64,000 nt of DNA from positions 62,001 to 126,000 of the forward strand of contig NZ_AQXU01000024.1 in assembly GCF_000376945.1 (NCBI RefSeq), written 5' to 3'. This document shows positions 53,177 to 63,476 of the stretch, one piece after another. The stretch is from Leeia oryzae DSM 17879 (GTDB lineage Bacteria > Pseudomonadota > Gammaproteobacteria > Burkholderiales > Leeiaceae). The notes under the pieces were generated by a model, which worked only from the letters and a program-made list of their open reading frames with translations, made no database searches and had not been told where the DNA came from. The position numbers and the translations under genes are program-made. Every line of letters begins with the position of its first letter. Position 1 is the stretch's first letter.

Positions 53177-55201
53177 ATGAGCGCATTGTTCCAGCCTGCC
53201 GTAGCGCTTTTTAATCGTTTAGGCTATAGCAAGAAATTCACACTTTTTGGTCTGCTGATGCTGGTGCCAATTGTCATCCTGACGCTGATGCTGGGAGGTG
53301 CCATGCGCGAAAACGCGGCATTTGCCAACAGTGAGCGTGATGGCCTGAGACTGGTTGACAAAACCATTCGCCTGATGGAAGCCGTGGGCCAGCGTCGTGC
53401 GCTGGCAACGGGTGTTGCCATGGGTGAGAAAAAAGTCTATCCGGGCCTGCTGCAACAGCAAGACCAGCTGATCGCCAAACAACTTAAAGCCCTGGAAGAG
53501 GTCGAAACCGATCTGTCCGATCGCCTGGGGACTAAAGCCGATTTCCAGAAACTCAAAAAAGCACTCACATCCCTGCCCAAGCCAGATGGTTCTGACGGTA
53601 CAAAAAACCGCGAGAACAATGCGCAGACCATGGAAGCAATCGATCATTACCTGTCTGCCGTGGGTGAAAAATCCAAGCTGATTCTCGACCCGAACGTCGA
53701 TTCCTTCTACATCGCCGATACCATCGTCAATCGCATCCCCGGCCTGATCGAGTCTGTCAGCGAAGTGGGTGACCTGGGTACCGGTGTACTGGTCCGTTCT
53801 TTCCCGGATGTTTCCGAGAAAGATCCGATGCAGATCAGCTATTACGGTCTGGAACCTGGTTTTAGCATGATTGATACCAACGTCGCTCGTTTGGGAGAAT
53901 TGTTTCCGACCTATAAACAGCGTTTTGCCGACAAGACCGCCCAGCTGAAAAAACAGGTTGTCGATCTGAAAAGCAACTACGGTAAGAATATTGTCAGTAC
54001 GCTAGCCTATACACTGCCTGCCGAAGACTTTGTGAAACAGATCAATTCGGTGATTACGGGGATTGATGGCATGGCCAACACCATGCTGCCAGAACTGGAC
54101 CGTTTGCTGACCGATCGTGCCAGCAAAGCCAACCTGCAATTCATGATTGCGCTCGGCATTGCCATCGCCATGATGGTGATCGCAACTTATCTGTTTGTAG
54201 GAGCCTATCTGTCGGTCGTGAATGCCATCAATGCACTGGAGCTAACTTCTGGGCAGCTGGCTAACGGCAAGCTGTCTGTGCGTGTCCGGCTGGATGCCAA
54301 AGACGAAACCGCCAGAGTGGGTAACAGCTTTAACAACATGGCTGAACAGGTCAGTAACCTGATCCGCCAGGCGTCTGAATCAGCCAATGCAGTGGTGGGC
54401 TCGTCTACTGCCTTGGTGGCCAGTTCTTCTACCGTTGTGGATGGTACACAGAAGCAGACAGAAGCCGTTTTGTCTGCATCCAGCGCGGTGGAAGAAATGT
54501 CCGTCAGCATTGGTGCAGTTGCCGAGAGCGTCAAAGAAACTGTACACATCTCTGGCATCGCCAGAGACCTTTCCGTGCAAGGTCAGCAATCAGTTCACAA
54601 TGTGGCCAGCGAAATTCATGCGGTGGCAGAGTCTGTTCGGCAAGCTGTTAGCACCGTCGAAAGCCTGGCGCAGCAGTCCGCAGACATTGGCCAGATCGTC
54701 AACGTGATTAAAGAAGTCGCCGACCAGACCAACCTGTTGGCACTGAACGCAGCCATTGAGGCCGCGCGGGCTGGTGAGCAGGGCAGGGGCTTTGCCGTGG
54801 TAGCGGATGAGGTCCGCAAACTCGCTGAGCGGACAGCTGGCGCTACCGCAGAAATCAACCAGAAGATTCTGTCTGTCCAATCGCAGGTCAAAGCCACGGT
54901 GGATACCATGATGGTCGGTAACCAGCGCGTCGGACAATGCGAAAAACTGGCACAAGAAGCCGCTACGGCACTGTCAGCCATCATGGAACAGACGCAGTCT
55001 TCGCAAGACCGTATCCAGCAGATTGCCATCGCAGCAGAGCAGCAAAACTCAGCCAGTCATAGTATCGCTACCAATATTCAGTCCATTGCCGAAATGGCAG
55101 ACCGAAACCGCTGGGCGATCGAGCAAACGGTAGAACAGATCAAGGGCATGGAGCAACGCGCCCTGAGCCTGAACGAAGCCGTGAGCAAATTTGAACTATG
55201 A
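53177..55201 (+). CDS. Transmembrane methyl-accepting chemotaxis protein
   Basis: A chemoreceptor of 674 aa. The first membrane helix is at about 22-42. A periplasmic helical sensor of about 280 residues follows (QRRALATG near its start, like helical-bundle sensors), then a second membrane helix at about 325-347 and a HAMP domain. The signalling tip lies near 510-555 and is canonical ([19 protein letters not shown]). It has no C-terminal pentapeptide. A very strong AGGAGG lies 4-5 bases before the ATG, and its own terminator follows, so it is a single-gene unit. Ligand unknown. Confidence 0.93.
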   Translation: MSALFQPAVALFNRLGYSKKFTLFGLLMLVPIVILTLMLGGAMRENAAFANSERDGLRLVDKTIRLMEAVGQRRALATGVAMGEKKVYPGLLQQQDQLIAKQLKALEEVETDLSDRLGTKADFQKLKKALTSLPKPDGSDGTKNRENNAQTMEAIDHYLSAVGEKSKLILDPNVDSFYIADTIVNRIPGLIESVSEVGDLGTGVLVRSFPDVSEKDPMQISYYGLEPGFSMIDTNVARLGELFPTYKQRFADKTAQLKKQVVDLKSNYGKNIVSTLAYTLPAEDFVKQINSVITGIDGMANTMLPELDRLLTDRASKANLQFMIALGIAIAMMVIATYLFVGAYLSVVNAINALELTSGQLANGKLSVRVRLDAKDETARVGNSFNNMAEQVSNLIRQASESANAVVGSSTALVASSSTVVDGTQKQTEAVLSASSAVEEMSVSIGAVAESVKETVHISGIARDLSVQGQQSVHNVASEIHAVAESVRQAVSTVESLAQQSADIGQIVNVIKEVADQTNLLALNAAIEAARAGEQGRGFAVVADEVRKLAERTAGATAEINQKILSVQSQVKATVDTMMVGNQRVGQCEKLAQEAATALSAIMEQTQSSQDRIQQIAIAAEQQNSASHSIATNIQSIAEMADRNRWAIEQTVEQIKGMEQRALSLNEAVSKFEL

Positions 55202-55240
55202 TGCACTGATGTCATAAGGCGGGTTTGCCTTGCATGTAAT

Positions 55241-55279
55241 CAAAAGCCCCTTCTGACCAGCAGCAGGGGCTTTTGTTTT
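55241..55279 (+). terminator. Intrinsic terminator after the chemoreceptor gene
   Basis: A perfect 11-bp stem (55241-55251 with 55265-55275) with a 13-base loop, followed by TTTT. It isolates the receptor gene from the pilin operon. Confidence 0.85.
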
Positions 55280-55457
55280 GCCGGCTGCCACGGATTAGCT
55301 GTTTGTCCCTAGAGAATGGTTTGCGTAAAAGAATAAGCAATCGCTGTATTACAATGGAATTTTCCGTTCATACGGTCATGGATGCCGGTTGTCCGGAACG
55401 CTTTTGTGTTCTATTGTGATTGGTGAGATGATAAACGGGTAAAAAGAGGGAAGTGAT

Positions 55458-55868
55458 ATGAAGCGGTTCAATCAACAACTGGCCAAAGGCTTTACACTCA
55501 TCGAACTGATGATCGTCATTGCAATCATCGGCATTCTGGCAGCTATTGCTATACCCAATTACCAGTCTTATGTCATGAAGTCCAGAAGAGCCGCCGCCCA
55601 GACCGAGATGATGACCATTGCCAACAAAGAGCAAGAGTATTTGCTGAATATGCGGGCATATGCAAACAAAGCAACCATCGTTTCTGCTGGTTATACCTAT
55701 CCAAGTAATCTGACCAATTATTATAGTTATGATGTCACCGTCGACAATACCTCAACGCCCACCTATACCATTACCTTTACCGCGATTGGCGGCCAGGCCA
55801 GTGATGGAAATCTGGTAGTGTCGAGCGATGGAACCAAAACACGTGATGGTAGTGCCTCAAAATGGTAA
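55458..55868 (+). CDS. pilE: Type IV pilin-like protein PilE (minor pilin)
   Basis: A prepilin of 136 aa. The leader ends KG and the mature protein begins [22 protein letters not shown], with Glu5 and the hydrophobic assembly helix. The rest, with [14 protein letters not shown] and no disulfide pair, matches the minor PilE encoded beside pilY1 in beta- and gammaproteobacteria rather than the major pilin. First gene of the minor pilin operon; the next gene starts inside its last codons. Confidence 0.88.
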   Translation: MKRFNQQLAKGFTLIELMIVIAIIGILAAIAIPNYQSYVMKSRRAAAQTEMMTIANKEQEYLLNMRAYANKATIVSAGYTYPSNLTNYYSYDVTVDNTSTPTYTITFTAIGGQASDGNLVVSSDGTKTRDGSASKW

Positions 55869-56434
55869 ACAATCAGAAGTTCGCATATCAAACTGGCGTA
55901 ACACTACTTGAAGTATTGGTAACCCTGATCATCCTTGCGATCGGTTTGTTAGGATTGGCAGGACTCCAGATGAGACTTCAGTCATCGCAAATGGAGGCTT
56001 TTCAGCGTTCACAAGCGCTTATTATGCTCAACGATATGGCCAGTCGGATTGCTGCAAATAGAACGAATGCAGCCTCATATGTGACCGGCACCACAAATCC
56101 ATTGGGAACTGGTGCTACGTGTCCATCTGGCTCCTCCTCAAATGCTGTACAAAACGACAAACATGAGTGGTGTCTTGCTCTGCAGGGAGCTGGCGAGAAA
56201 GTATCAACAACCAATGCTGGTGGGCCGGTTGCGGCAAGAGGCTGCGTTGAGCAGCCAGATACAGGGGTTAAGGAATTTATCGTTACCATAGCCTGGCAGG
56301 GGTTGACGCCGCTGACCGCTCCTTCATCCGGTTTGGCATGTGGCCAGAACAGCTATGACATCGGAACCAATTGTGTAGATGATCTTTGCCGAAGAACGGT
56401 GTCGACGGTAGTTCGGGTTTCGACGCTTAATTGA
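55862..56434 (+). CDS. pilV: Minor pilin PilV
   Basis: A 190-residue prepilin whose ATG overlaps the end of pilE by 7 bases. The cleavage site is [23 protein letters not shown], with Glu5 present. A Cys-containing head ([22 protein letters not shown]) follows. PilV, W, X and PilY1 form the priming complex at the pilus tip. Confidence 0.85.
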   Translation: MVNNQKFAYQTGVTLLEVLVTLIILAIGLLGLAGLQMRLQSSQMEAFQRSQALIMLNDMASRIAANRTNAASYVTGTTNPLGTGATCPSGSSSNAVQNDKHEWCLALQGAGEKVSTTNAGGPVAARGCVEQPDTGVKEFIVTIAWQGLTPLTAPSSGLACGQNSYDIGTNCVDDLCRRTVSTVVRVSTLN

Positions 56435-56461
56435 TATGCCGTATAAAAGTCAGTGACATAC

Positions 56462-57658
56462 ATGATGATAAAGAATAATTTACAGCAGATCAAAAGAATT
56501 CAGGCTGGTTTTAGCCTGATTGAAGTGATGGTTGCAATTGCTATTGGGATGCTGATCACGGCAGCTTTGTTTACACTTTTTGTAAATGTAAATCGTACCA
56601 ATACCGAAATGGAGAAATCCAATAGCCAGATTGAAAATGGAAGATTTGCGATCCAGCTGATTCAGAATGATTTGATACATGCAGGTTACTGGGGAGGGTA
56701 TATACCTAAATACGATAATCTTTCTTATGATACGGCTGCTCCGGATGATTATCCTTCGGCAATACCGGATCCATGTCTTGCATTTGTCAGCTGGAATGCG
56801 GCATATAAAAACAATCTGATCGGGTTGCCAGTCCAAGCTTACTCTACTGCGCCTAGTACGTGTGCATCGGTTGTGACCAACCAGAAAAGCAACACAGATA
56901 TGCTTGTCATCCGCCATGCTGCAAATTGCATAGCAGGTACAAGTGCAACAGCTGGGGATTGTGAGGCATACAATGCCAATAAACTCTACTTTCAATCATC
57001 CTTGTGCAAGACTGAAGATCAAAATACCTACATTCTTGCAACTTCAGGGTTTAGCTTGCACAAGAAAGACTGTGCTACGACAGCAGATTTAAGAAAATTT
57101 GTTTCTTCGATTTATTACGTTCGTGACTATACAAAGACAGTTGGAGACGGTATTCCAACCTTGATGCGCTCCTCGTTTGATTATGCTGCAGGTTCACTGG
57201 CTCACCAGGCACCGCAAGCGTTGATTGATGGTATTGAAGGATTTCATATCGAATATGGTATTGATCGTATTGGAAGCACAGGCATTGACATTATTTCTGA
57301 TGCTACAGCTGCCAATCAATATACCGCTGCAATAAAGTGGGCAGATAGTTCCACCATGGCATCTGCTGTAAATAGAGGGGACGGTATTCCGGACGGACTA
57401 TATGTACCTTGTGGTTCTACTTCGGGTTGCACAGCTGCAGCGCACGCTAATGTTTCTGTTGCGCAACTCACTCATGCTGTAGCCGCAAGGATATATGTGC
57501 TGGCCAGAAATACCACAGAGACAACTGGATATACTGATACCAAAACCTACCAACTAGGCAGTGTTACATTAGGGCCGTTCAACGATCATTTCAAACGCCA
57601 CCTATTTTCGACTACGGTCCGTTTTGTCAATATCTCGGGCCGAAGGGAAGTGCCATGA
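56462..57658 (+). CDS. pilW: Minor pilin PilW
   Basis: A large minor pilin of 398 aa with the cleavage site G-FSLIEVMVAIAIGMLI (Glu5 present), then the NSQIENGRFAIQLIQNDLIHAGYWGG region that defines PilW. It ends TTVRFVNISGR, also typical. ATG 56462 is chosen; ATG 56465 and GTG 56453 are alternatives. Base composition is clearly AT-richer than that of the genes before 55,200. It overlaps pilX by 4 bases (ATGA). Confidence 0.86.
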   Translation: MMIKNNLQQIKRIQAGFSLIEVMVAIAIGMLITAALFTLFVNVNRTNTEMEKSNSQIENGRFAIQLIQNDLIHAGYWGGYIPKYDNLSYDTAAPDDYPSAIPDPCLAFVSWNAAYKNNLIGLPVQAYSTAPSTCASVVTNQKSNTDMLVIRHAANCIAGTSATAGDCEAYNANKLYFQSSLCKTEDQNTYILATSGFSLHKKDCATTADLRKFVSSIYYVRDYTKTVGDGIPTLMRSSFDYAAGSLAHQAPQALIDGIEGFHIEYGIDRIGSTGIDIISDATAANQYTAAIKWADSSTMASAVNRGDGIPDGLYVPCGSTSGCTAAAHANVSVAQLTHAVAARIYVLARNTTETTGYTDTKTYQLGSVTLGPFNDHFKRHLFSTTVRFVNISGRREVP

Positions 57659-58164
57659 GACAAGCCCTCGTTCTAACGCAAGCAGGTCAGAAAGGTGCAA
57701 CTTTGCTAGTTGGCCTGATCATGTTGGTTGTCATAACGTTACTACTGACCAGCGCTTATACCCTTAGCAATACTAACCTGCGAGCAGTCGGCAACATGCA
57801 GTTTCGGCAAGAGGCAGTTGCTGCTGCCAATACGGCCATTGAGCAGGTAATCAGCTCAAATTTTTTGGTGTCGCCAGTCAGCCAGACGATTGGGGTAGAT
57901 ATTAATAATGATGGTGCGGAAGAATACTCTGTAGTTCTCGCTACGCCGGTTTGCTCCCAAGTTAAGTCATTTACTGCTGATACAGAAGGTGATGAAACTT
58001 CAAAGTTGGCACCCGGGTTTACCACCAGTCCGACATATTACTGGTCTCTGTGGGATCTTAGAGCGACAGTAACAGATAACGTAAGTGGCACATCAATTGT
58101 TGTCCATCAGGGTATTCGGGCTAAGCTGACTGAAACTCAATATAACTCGTCTGTCTGTGTTTAA
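57655..58164 (+). CDS. pilX: Minor pilin PilX
   Basis: A 169-residue minor pilin. The leader QKG is followed by ATLLVGLIMLVVITLLLTSAYTLSNTNLRAVGNMQFRQEA. Position 5 is Val instead of Glu, usual for PilX/GspK-like tip pilins. The start overlaps pilW by 4 bases; pilY1 follows after 19 bases. Confidence 0.86.
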   Translation: MRQALVLTQAGQKGATLLVGLIMLVVITLLLTSAYTLSNTNLRAVGNMQFRQEAVAAANTAIEQVISSNFLVSPVSQTIGVDINNDGAEEYSVVLATPVCSQVKSFTADTEGDETSKLAPGFTTSPTYYWSLWDLRATVTDNVSGTSIVVHQGIRAKLTETQYNSSVCV

Positions 58165-58183
58165 ACGATAATGAGTCGATATC

Positions 58184-61100
58184 ATGAAAACTAAATTTGC
58201 AAAATGGTCATTATTACTGACGTTGATAAGTGCAGGTTTGGGGGCGCATGCCGAGGATACGGATCTTTTCGTAGGCACCCCGAATGCATCTTCATCTTCC
58301 TTGCCAAATGTGCTTATTGTTATTGATAACACGGCGAACTGGAGTACCGCATTTGATAATGAGAAAGCTGCATTGAAAGCAGTTTTTGATAGTCTGCCTG
58401 CAAATAAGGTACGTGTAGGTGTGATGCTCTTCACAGAAACAGGTAGTGGTAACCCTAACCCAGGGGGGGGGTATGTGCGTGCTGCAATCAGGACCATGGA
58501 CAGCACCAATACGGCGCTCTATTCTGCTTTTGTGAATAGCTTAAGTAACAGCAATCCGAACTCTGACAAGGCAAATAACCGTTCTCTTGGCTTGGCAATG
58601 GCAGAGGCCTATCTCTACTTTTCAGGTGGTACTGCATATGGTGGGATAAAGGCAAAGCGTGATTATCATAATAATTCTGTGTCACCAAATTCAGCCTATT
58701 CTGCATCCAATGCCTTGTATGCATTATCTGATAATGCCTTTACAACATCGACTAGCACAACATATGTAAGCCCAGTGAATGCAAGTGCCTGTCAGAAAAA
58801 TTACATCATCTATATTGGGAATGCCACCGGTGGAACGGTCACCAAAGACAGCATGTCGCAGAACTCCATAGCAACCTCCATTCTAACGGATGGTGTGGGC
58901 GGGGATGCAACAACAATCCCTCTTTCTCCATCTGCCTTTCAGGATAATATTGCAGACGAGTGGACAAGGTTCATGAAACTGAGTTCTTATGCAATTACCA
59001 CCTATACCATCGATGTGGACGCGCCAACAGGCGGAAATGGCCCTGCGAACACAGAGTTGTTGAGGAGTATGGCTGAGGTTTCTGGTGGTAAAAAGTATGC
59101 CGCAGCCTCTGCTTCTAATGCTGGAGCCGAAATCAAAGAAGCGTTGAATCAGATTCTCAGTGAAATTCAATCGGTGAACAGCGTATTTGCATCTGTGAGT
59201 CTACCGGTTAGTGTGAATACCCAGGGTACTTACCTGAATCAGGTGTATGTTGGTATGTTCCGTCCAGATGAGCATGCCAATCCAAGATGGAATGGTAACC
59301 TTAAACAATACAAGCTTGGATTTAACTCTGCGAAGACACTGTTGCAATTGCAAGACGCGGATAGTAAGTCTGCAATTAATAGCTCAACCGGTTTTATTGC
59401 GGAATGTGCCAGAAGTTTCTGGACGCCATCTTCCATTGATACTTACTGGAACTTTCAGGCAAATGACCAGACTTGTTTGTCAATTGCTAATTCGGCCAAC
59501 TCTAACTATCCGGATGGCAATATCGTTGAAAAAGGCGCGCAAGCCTATATGGCAAGAAATAATGCGTCAAGAGGCCTGTTGACGTGTGGTCTGAATAGTT
59601 GTACGTCATTGACGTCATTTGATACTGGCCATGTATCAGCAGCTGATTTGGGTGCAAGTACCGCTACTGAACAGACGCAACTGGTAAACTGGGCCATCGG
59701 CAAAGACGTTGACGACGATAATACGACAGACGGTATTGCACCATCATCAAATACCTCAACCGCACAGCGCCCATCCATTCATGGTGATGTGGTGCACTCC
59801 AGACCGGTTGCCATCAATTATGGTACGAATGCCTCTCCGCAAGTCGTTGTATTCTATGGTGGTAACGATGGGATTTTACGCGCGGTGAATGGCAATAGGG
59901 ACAATGCCGCTTCTAGCACAGCGAATAATATCGGATCGGTCACTCCTGGTAACGAGTTATGGGCATTTATGGCGCCAGAATCTTATCTGAACATCAAACG
60001 GTTGCGTGACAATTCGATCCCTGTCAAATACAAAGGTAGTACGAATAGTAGTGCAGTGGCAAAGCCATATGGCATGGATGGAGCTGTGGTTGCCTATACA
60101 TCAGGCAGCAATAAGTGGATTTATGCCAGCATGCGTCGGGGGGGGCGTTCAATTTACGCATTTGATGTCTCTACCGCTGCATCACCATCCTTGAAATGGC
60201 GTGCAGGTTGTCCAACCAGTAGCCTGACCGATGATACAAATTGTACGACGGGTATGACTGGCATGGGACTGAGTTGGTCATCACCAAAAATTATTTCAGC
60301 CAGCGGAGCAGGTACAACCCCTATTCTGGTCGTGGGAGGGGGGTATGATACTTGTGAGGATGCTGATCCGAATACTTGCACCTCTTCAAATAAAGGAAAC
60401 AAGGTTTATATCCTGAATGCAGATACTGGAGCCCTGCTAAATACATTAACTACTTCCAGAGGGGTCGTTGGAGATATCAGCATATTGACCGACAGTAGCG
60501 GGAACGCAACGTATGGTTACTTTGGGGACTTGGGAGGGAATGTCTACAGACTCAATATAGGAACAAGTGCCCCAGCCAGTTGGACGTTGACACAGATAGC
60601 CTCTCTGGGCTGCAGTACGACGGCAACATGTACAGCCAATCGCAAATTCATGTTTGGCCCGGACATTGTTTATGAAGATGGCTCGTATTACCTGCTACTT
60701 GGGTCTGGAGATAGGGAAAAACCACTGTCAGCCTATACGAGTGCAGCAAGTGTAAATAACTATTTTTTCATGCTCAAAGATCATCCAGAAGATTCAACCT
60801 GGCTGTCATCAGAAAATACGAATTGTTCTGCTAACATGATTTGCATGAACTCTCTTACGGCTATCACTGCGGGTTCTCCACCAACAGCTGCGTCTATTGC
60901 AACCTATAAGGGATGGTATCTTGGTTTGCAGAGTGGCGAGCAAGTGGTGACATCTGCCGTCACGGTGTATGGTACAGTGACATTCAGTACCCATCAGCCT
61001 ACTTCGGCATCATCTACCAATAGTTGCGACCCAAATCTTGGAACTGCAAGGGTCTATAACATCAGTTATTTGAATGCTGCCAGTACGAATGGGTCAACTA

Positions 61101-61300
61101 CGCCTTATGAAAATGTTGCCGGCGGTGGTTTGCCGCCTTCGCCTGTAATTGGCAAGGTTACCTTGGATGATAATACAACGGAACCATTCTGCATTGGTTG
61201 CTCAGGCAGCTCTCCTCTTGAAGGGAAAAAGCCAACAGGCGGGACAGTTACATCACCTATTACACCTAAGCGCAAAGTCTACTGGTACCTGGAACAATGA
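58184..61300 (+). CDS. pilY1: Pilus tip adhesin/assembly factor PilY1 (PilC)
   Basis: An exported protein of 1038 aa with a signal peptide ending GAHA near residue 24. The N-terminal third is von Willebrand A-like (IVIDNTANWS as a degenerate MIDAS). The C-terminal half is the PilC beta-propeller (VVFYGGNDGILRAVNG, YASMRRGGRSIYAFD, GDLGGNVYRLN). A calcium-loop-like DVDDDNTTDG lies at about 508-517. It promotes pilus extension and adhesion. The gene has runs of nine G (58463-58471, codons 94-96), eight G (60138-60145) and six G (60338-60343). Gain or loss of one base in the first run would truncate the protein. Confidence 0.93.
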   Translation: MKTKFAKWSLLLTLISAGLGAHAEDTDLFVGTPNASSSSLPNVLIVIDNTANWSTAFDNEKAALKAVFDSLPANKVRVGVMLFTETGSGNPNPGGGYVRAAIRTMDSTNTALYSAFVNSLSNSNPNSDKANNRSLGLAMAEAYLYFSGGTAYGGIKAKRDYHNNSVSPNSAYSASNALYALSDNAFTTSTSTTYVSPVNASACQKNYIIYIGNATGGTVTKDSMSQNSIATSILTDGVGGDATTIPLSPSAFQDNIADEWTRFMKLSSYAITTYTIDVDAPTGGNGPANTELLRSMAEVSGGKKYAAASASNAGAEIKEALNQILSEIQSVNSVFASVSLPVSVNTQGTYLNQVYVGMFRPDEHANPRWNGNLKQYKLGFNSAKTLLQLQDADSKSAINSSTGFIAECARSFWTPSSIDTYWNFQANDQTCLSIANSANSNYPDGNIVEKGAQAYMARNNASRGLLTCGLNSCTSLTSFDTGHVSAADLGASTATEQTQLVNWAIGKDVDDDNTTDGIAPSSNTSTAQRPSIHGDVVHSRPVAINYGTNASPQVVVFYGGNDGILRAVNGNRDNAASSTANNIGSVTPGNELWAFMAPESYLNIKRLRDNSIPVKYKGSTNSSAVAKPYGMDGAVVAYTSGSNKWIYASMRRGGRSIYAFDVSTAASPSLKWRAGCPTSSLTDDTNCTTGMTGMGLSWSSPKIISASGAGTTPILVVGGGYDTCEDADPNTCTSSNKGNKVYILNADTGALLNTLTTSRGVVGDISILTDSSGNATYGYFGDLGGNVYRLNIGTSAPASWTLTQIASLGCSTTATCTANRKFMFGPDIVYEDGSYYLLLGSGDREKPLSAYTSAASVNNYFFMLKDHPEDSTWLSSENTNCSANMICMNSLTAITAGSPPTAASIATYKGWYLGLQSGEQVVTSAVTVYGTVTFSTHQPTSASSTNSCDPNLGTARVYNISYLNAASTNGSTTPYENVAGGGLPPSPVIGKVTLDDNTTEPFCIGCSGSSPLEGKKPTGGTVTSPITPKRKVYWYLEQ
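58463..58471. repeat. Poly-G tract (G9) in pilY1
   Basis: Nine consecutive G encode Gly94-Gly96. It is the longest homopolymer I noticed in the window and lies in an AT-rich gene. Neisseria pilC genes, the homologues, are phase-variable by slippage in a G run. Confidence 0.75.
60138..60145. repeat. Poly-G tract (G8) in pilY1
   Basis: Eight G within the Arg-Gly-Gly codons of the conserved MRRGGRSIYAFD propeller motif (codons 652-654). Part of the run is forced by the conserved residues, so it is weaker evidence for variability than the G9 tract. Confidence 0.6.
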
Positions 61301-61851
61301 GCATGAAGCGAGCGGCTAATCGTACTGAAAACTGCTGGATGCCAATTACTCAGCACAATGAGTGTCAGCATGGGTTTTCCATGATTGAACTGATGATTGC
61401 GATTGCCGTATTTGGCATTTTGCTGATGATTGCGATTCCATCATTCAACGATTTACTACTATCTTCTCGATTGAAAGGGTATGCAAACGATATGGTGGCT
61501 AGCTCTTATCTGGCCAGAAGTGAGGCTATCAAGCGAAACCAAACCATGACGCTTTGCATGTCATCTAACGGGGCCAGTTGTGCAGCAACCGGTGATTGGA
61601 GCCAAGGATGGGTGTTGTTAAGGGGGACAACGGTGGTTCAGGTGCATGCCGCACTAAAAGATGGTTACAGCCTGAAAGACAGTAGTAATCTCACCTCATT
61701 AACGTTTCAGCCAACGGGTTACGGTGCTACTCAGGCAACATTCACACTATGTAAACTAACGCCGGAGGTCGGCAATCAGGAGCGCGTGATTACCATCAGT
61801 GCGACGGGAAAACCTTCGGTGACACGAACAAGCACAGGTTCTTGCTCCTAG
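61297..61851 (+). CDS. fimT: FimT/GspH-type minor pilin
   Basis: A 184-residue prepilin with an unusually long leader (about 26 residues) before G-FSMIELMIAIAVFGILLMIAIPSF; Glu5 is present. SSRLKGYANDMVASSYLARSEAIKRNQTMTLC and the GWVLLRG strand fit FimT/GspH. FimT-type minor pilins can bind DNA during natural transformation. Its ATG overlaps the pilY1 stop (ATGA). In most related clusters fimT is first; here it is last. Confidence 0.87.
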   Translation: MSMKRAANRTENCWMPITQHNECQHGFSMIELMIAIAVFGILLMIAIPSFNDLLLSSRLKGYANDMVASSYLARSEAIKRNQTMTLCMSSNGASCAATGDWSQGWVLLRGTTVVQVHAALKDGYSLKDSSNLTSLTFQPTGYGATQATFTLCKLTPEVGNQERVITISATGKPSVTRTSTGSCS

Positions 61852-61861
61852 ACAGAAAACA

Positions 61862-62563
61862 TTGATTTTGAAATTTAAGGATATATTACCCGCACAAATG
61901 GGCTGCTTGTATCGCAAGCAGCCCGTTTTCTTTAAATCCTTGCTGGCTTCGTGTGCTTTGCATCTGCTGGTTTTCAGTTATGTTGATATCGGTGGTGAAG
62001 CAGCGCATGGAGGTCGAGCGGCAACACTGACGATCCGGTTTTTACGACATGTGCACCAGCTAGATCAGCAGGCGTCGGTTGTCACCGCCAATCACCGCGG
62101 TGATTGGCAAATGCCTGCTCAAGCGCCAATCACGACCTCTCAGACAGAACCATTACCCATGCAAAGCGAAACCAGCCAGGGAGAAGGGGATGTTTCTTTG
62201 CCCGTTTATCCGTTGGCGGCGTTAGATAACTCGGCAGTAGTTAAGCAGAACCTCATGCTGGATCCTCCGGACTTGTCAGCGTTCAACCAGAGTGGTGATA
62301 TCAAAGTGAAGCTGTTGGTGGATGAGTCAGGTAGCGTGGCGAGTACAGAAGTACTGGTATCTAGCTTGGGTAATCCACTGATGGAGCAGCAGGTTCTGAC
62401 ATATTTGCAGACATTGCATCTGGAGCCGGGCAGAGTGTTGCAAAAGCCTGCCCGCTATTTTGTCATCATCAACCTGCACTATGATGCATTGCCAGCGCAT
62501 GGCAATGCATCCAGTGACACTAGCCAAACACTAAAACAAGTCCCGCTCAGGCAAGTCCCTTAG
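61862..62563 (+). CDS. TonB-like C-terminal-domain protein
   Basis: A 233-residue reading frame. An N-terminal hydrophobic anchor ([15 protein letters not shown]) is followed by a Gln/Thr-rich linker without the Pro-Glu/Pro-Lys repeats of true TonB, then a TonB-C-like domain (about 145-215: [24 protein letters not shown], then [17 protein letters not shown]). It starts with TTG 61862 or ATG 61898; neither has a good ribosome site. A strong terminator-like hairpin covers 61900-61924, its first codons. No exbB/exbD is nearby. Its last 17 bases overlap the end of convergent ispH. Confidence 0.6.
   Translation: MILKFKDILPAQMGCLYRKQPVFFKSLLASCALHLLVFSYVDIGGEAAHGGRAATLTIRFLRHVHQLDQQASVVTANHRGDWQMPAQAPITTSQTEPLPMQSETSQGEGDVSLPVYPLAALDNSAVVKQNLMLDPPDLSAFNQSGDIKVKLLVDESGSVASTEVLVSSLGNPLMEQQVLTYLQTLHLEPGRVLQKPARYFVIINLHYDALPAHGNASSDTSQTLKQVPLRQVP
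61896..61933 (+). terminator. Terminator-like hairpin at the end of the minor pilin operon
   Basis: A perfect 10-bp GC-rich stem (61900-61909 with 61915-61924), a 5-base loop, three further A-T pairs and one G-U pair at its foot, then TTTTCTTT. It starts 45 bases after the fimT stop, and overlaps the start of the TonB-like frame. Confidence 0.8.
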
Positions 62564-63476
62564 GTAGATTGAAGATTACGTTTTCTTCTACCGTTTTCAG
62601 GGTTTTTATCTCGCCCTCGGTCCATTGTTTCAGTTGTTCCACAACGCCTTCCACTAACACTTCAGGTGCTGAAGCGCCAGCGGTAATACCGATGCGGGTT
62701 TTGCCCGCGACCCATGCCTGCTGAAGTTCGCTGGCATTATCCACCATATAGGACGGGATGCCGCTCTGCTGTGCTACTTCGCGCAGGCGGTTTGAGTTGG
62801 AGCTGTTTTTGGAGCCAATCACGATAACAACATCACTCTGGGCGGCCAGCTGTTTGACGGCATCTTGCCGGTTCTGGGTGGCGTAGCAGATATCGTCTTT
62901 TTTAGGGCCAACAATGGCCGGGAATTTCTCGCGCAGGGCGTTGATGACGATGCTGGCATCGTCTACAGACAGCGTCGTTTGCGTGACATACGCCAGTTTG
63001 TCAGGGGTGGTCACGGTTAGCCGTGCAACATCGTCCGGGGTTTCAACCAGATACATGCCACCATCGGTCTGGCCCATGGTGCCTTCAACTTCCGGATGGC
63101 CTTCATGGCCAATCATGATGATCTCGAAGCCCTGTGCGCGGAGTTTTTTGACTTCCAGATGCACTTTGGTGACCAAGGGGCAGGTGGCGTCAAAAATGGT
63201 CAACCCCATTTGCTCTGCTTCCTGGCGTACGGCTTGTGATACGCCATGGGCGCTGTAAATGAGCGTACTACCGCTGGGCACATCTTTCAGGTCGTCAATG
63301 AAGATGGCGCCTTTGGCTTTCAGGCTATCCACCACAAAACGGTTATGCACCACTTCATGCCGTACATAAATGGGCGCGCCGAATTTGGCCAGTGCCTGTT
63401 CAACGATGCTAATTGCCCTGTCTACGCCAGCGCAGAAGCCGCGTGGGCTGGCGAGCATGATCTGATGCGTGGTCAT
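62547..63476 (-). CDS. ispH: 4-Hydroxy-3-methylbut-2-enyl diphosphate reductase
   Basis: The iron-sulfur enzyme of the last MEP-pathway step, giving IPP and DMAPP. 309 aa. Cluster ligands C15 ([12 protein letters not shown]), C99 (DATCPLV) and C197 ([10 protein letters not shown]) are present, as are RHEVVHN and SAHGVS. The start overlaps the lspA stop (ATGA), the standard lspA-ispH arrangement. Confidence 0.95.
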   Translation of the reverse strand: MTTHQIMLASPRGFCAGVDRAISIVEQALAKFGAPIYVRHEVVHNRFVVDSLKAKGAIFIDDLKDVPSGSTLIYSAHGVSQAVRQEAEQMGLTIFDATCPLVTKVHLEVKKLRAQGFEIIMIGHEGHPEVEGTMGQTDGGMYLVETPDDVARLTVTTPDKLAYVTQTTLSVDDASIVINALREKFPAIVGPKKDDICYATQNRQDAVKQLAAQSDVVIVIGSKNSSNSNRLREVAQQSGIPSYMVDNASELQQAWVAGKTRIGITAGASAPEVLVEGVVEQLKQWTEGEIKTLKTVEENVIFNLPKGLA

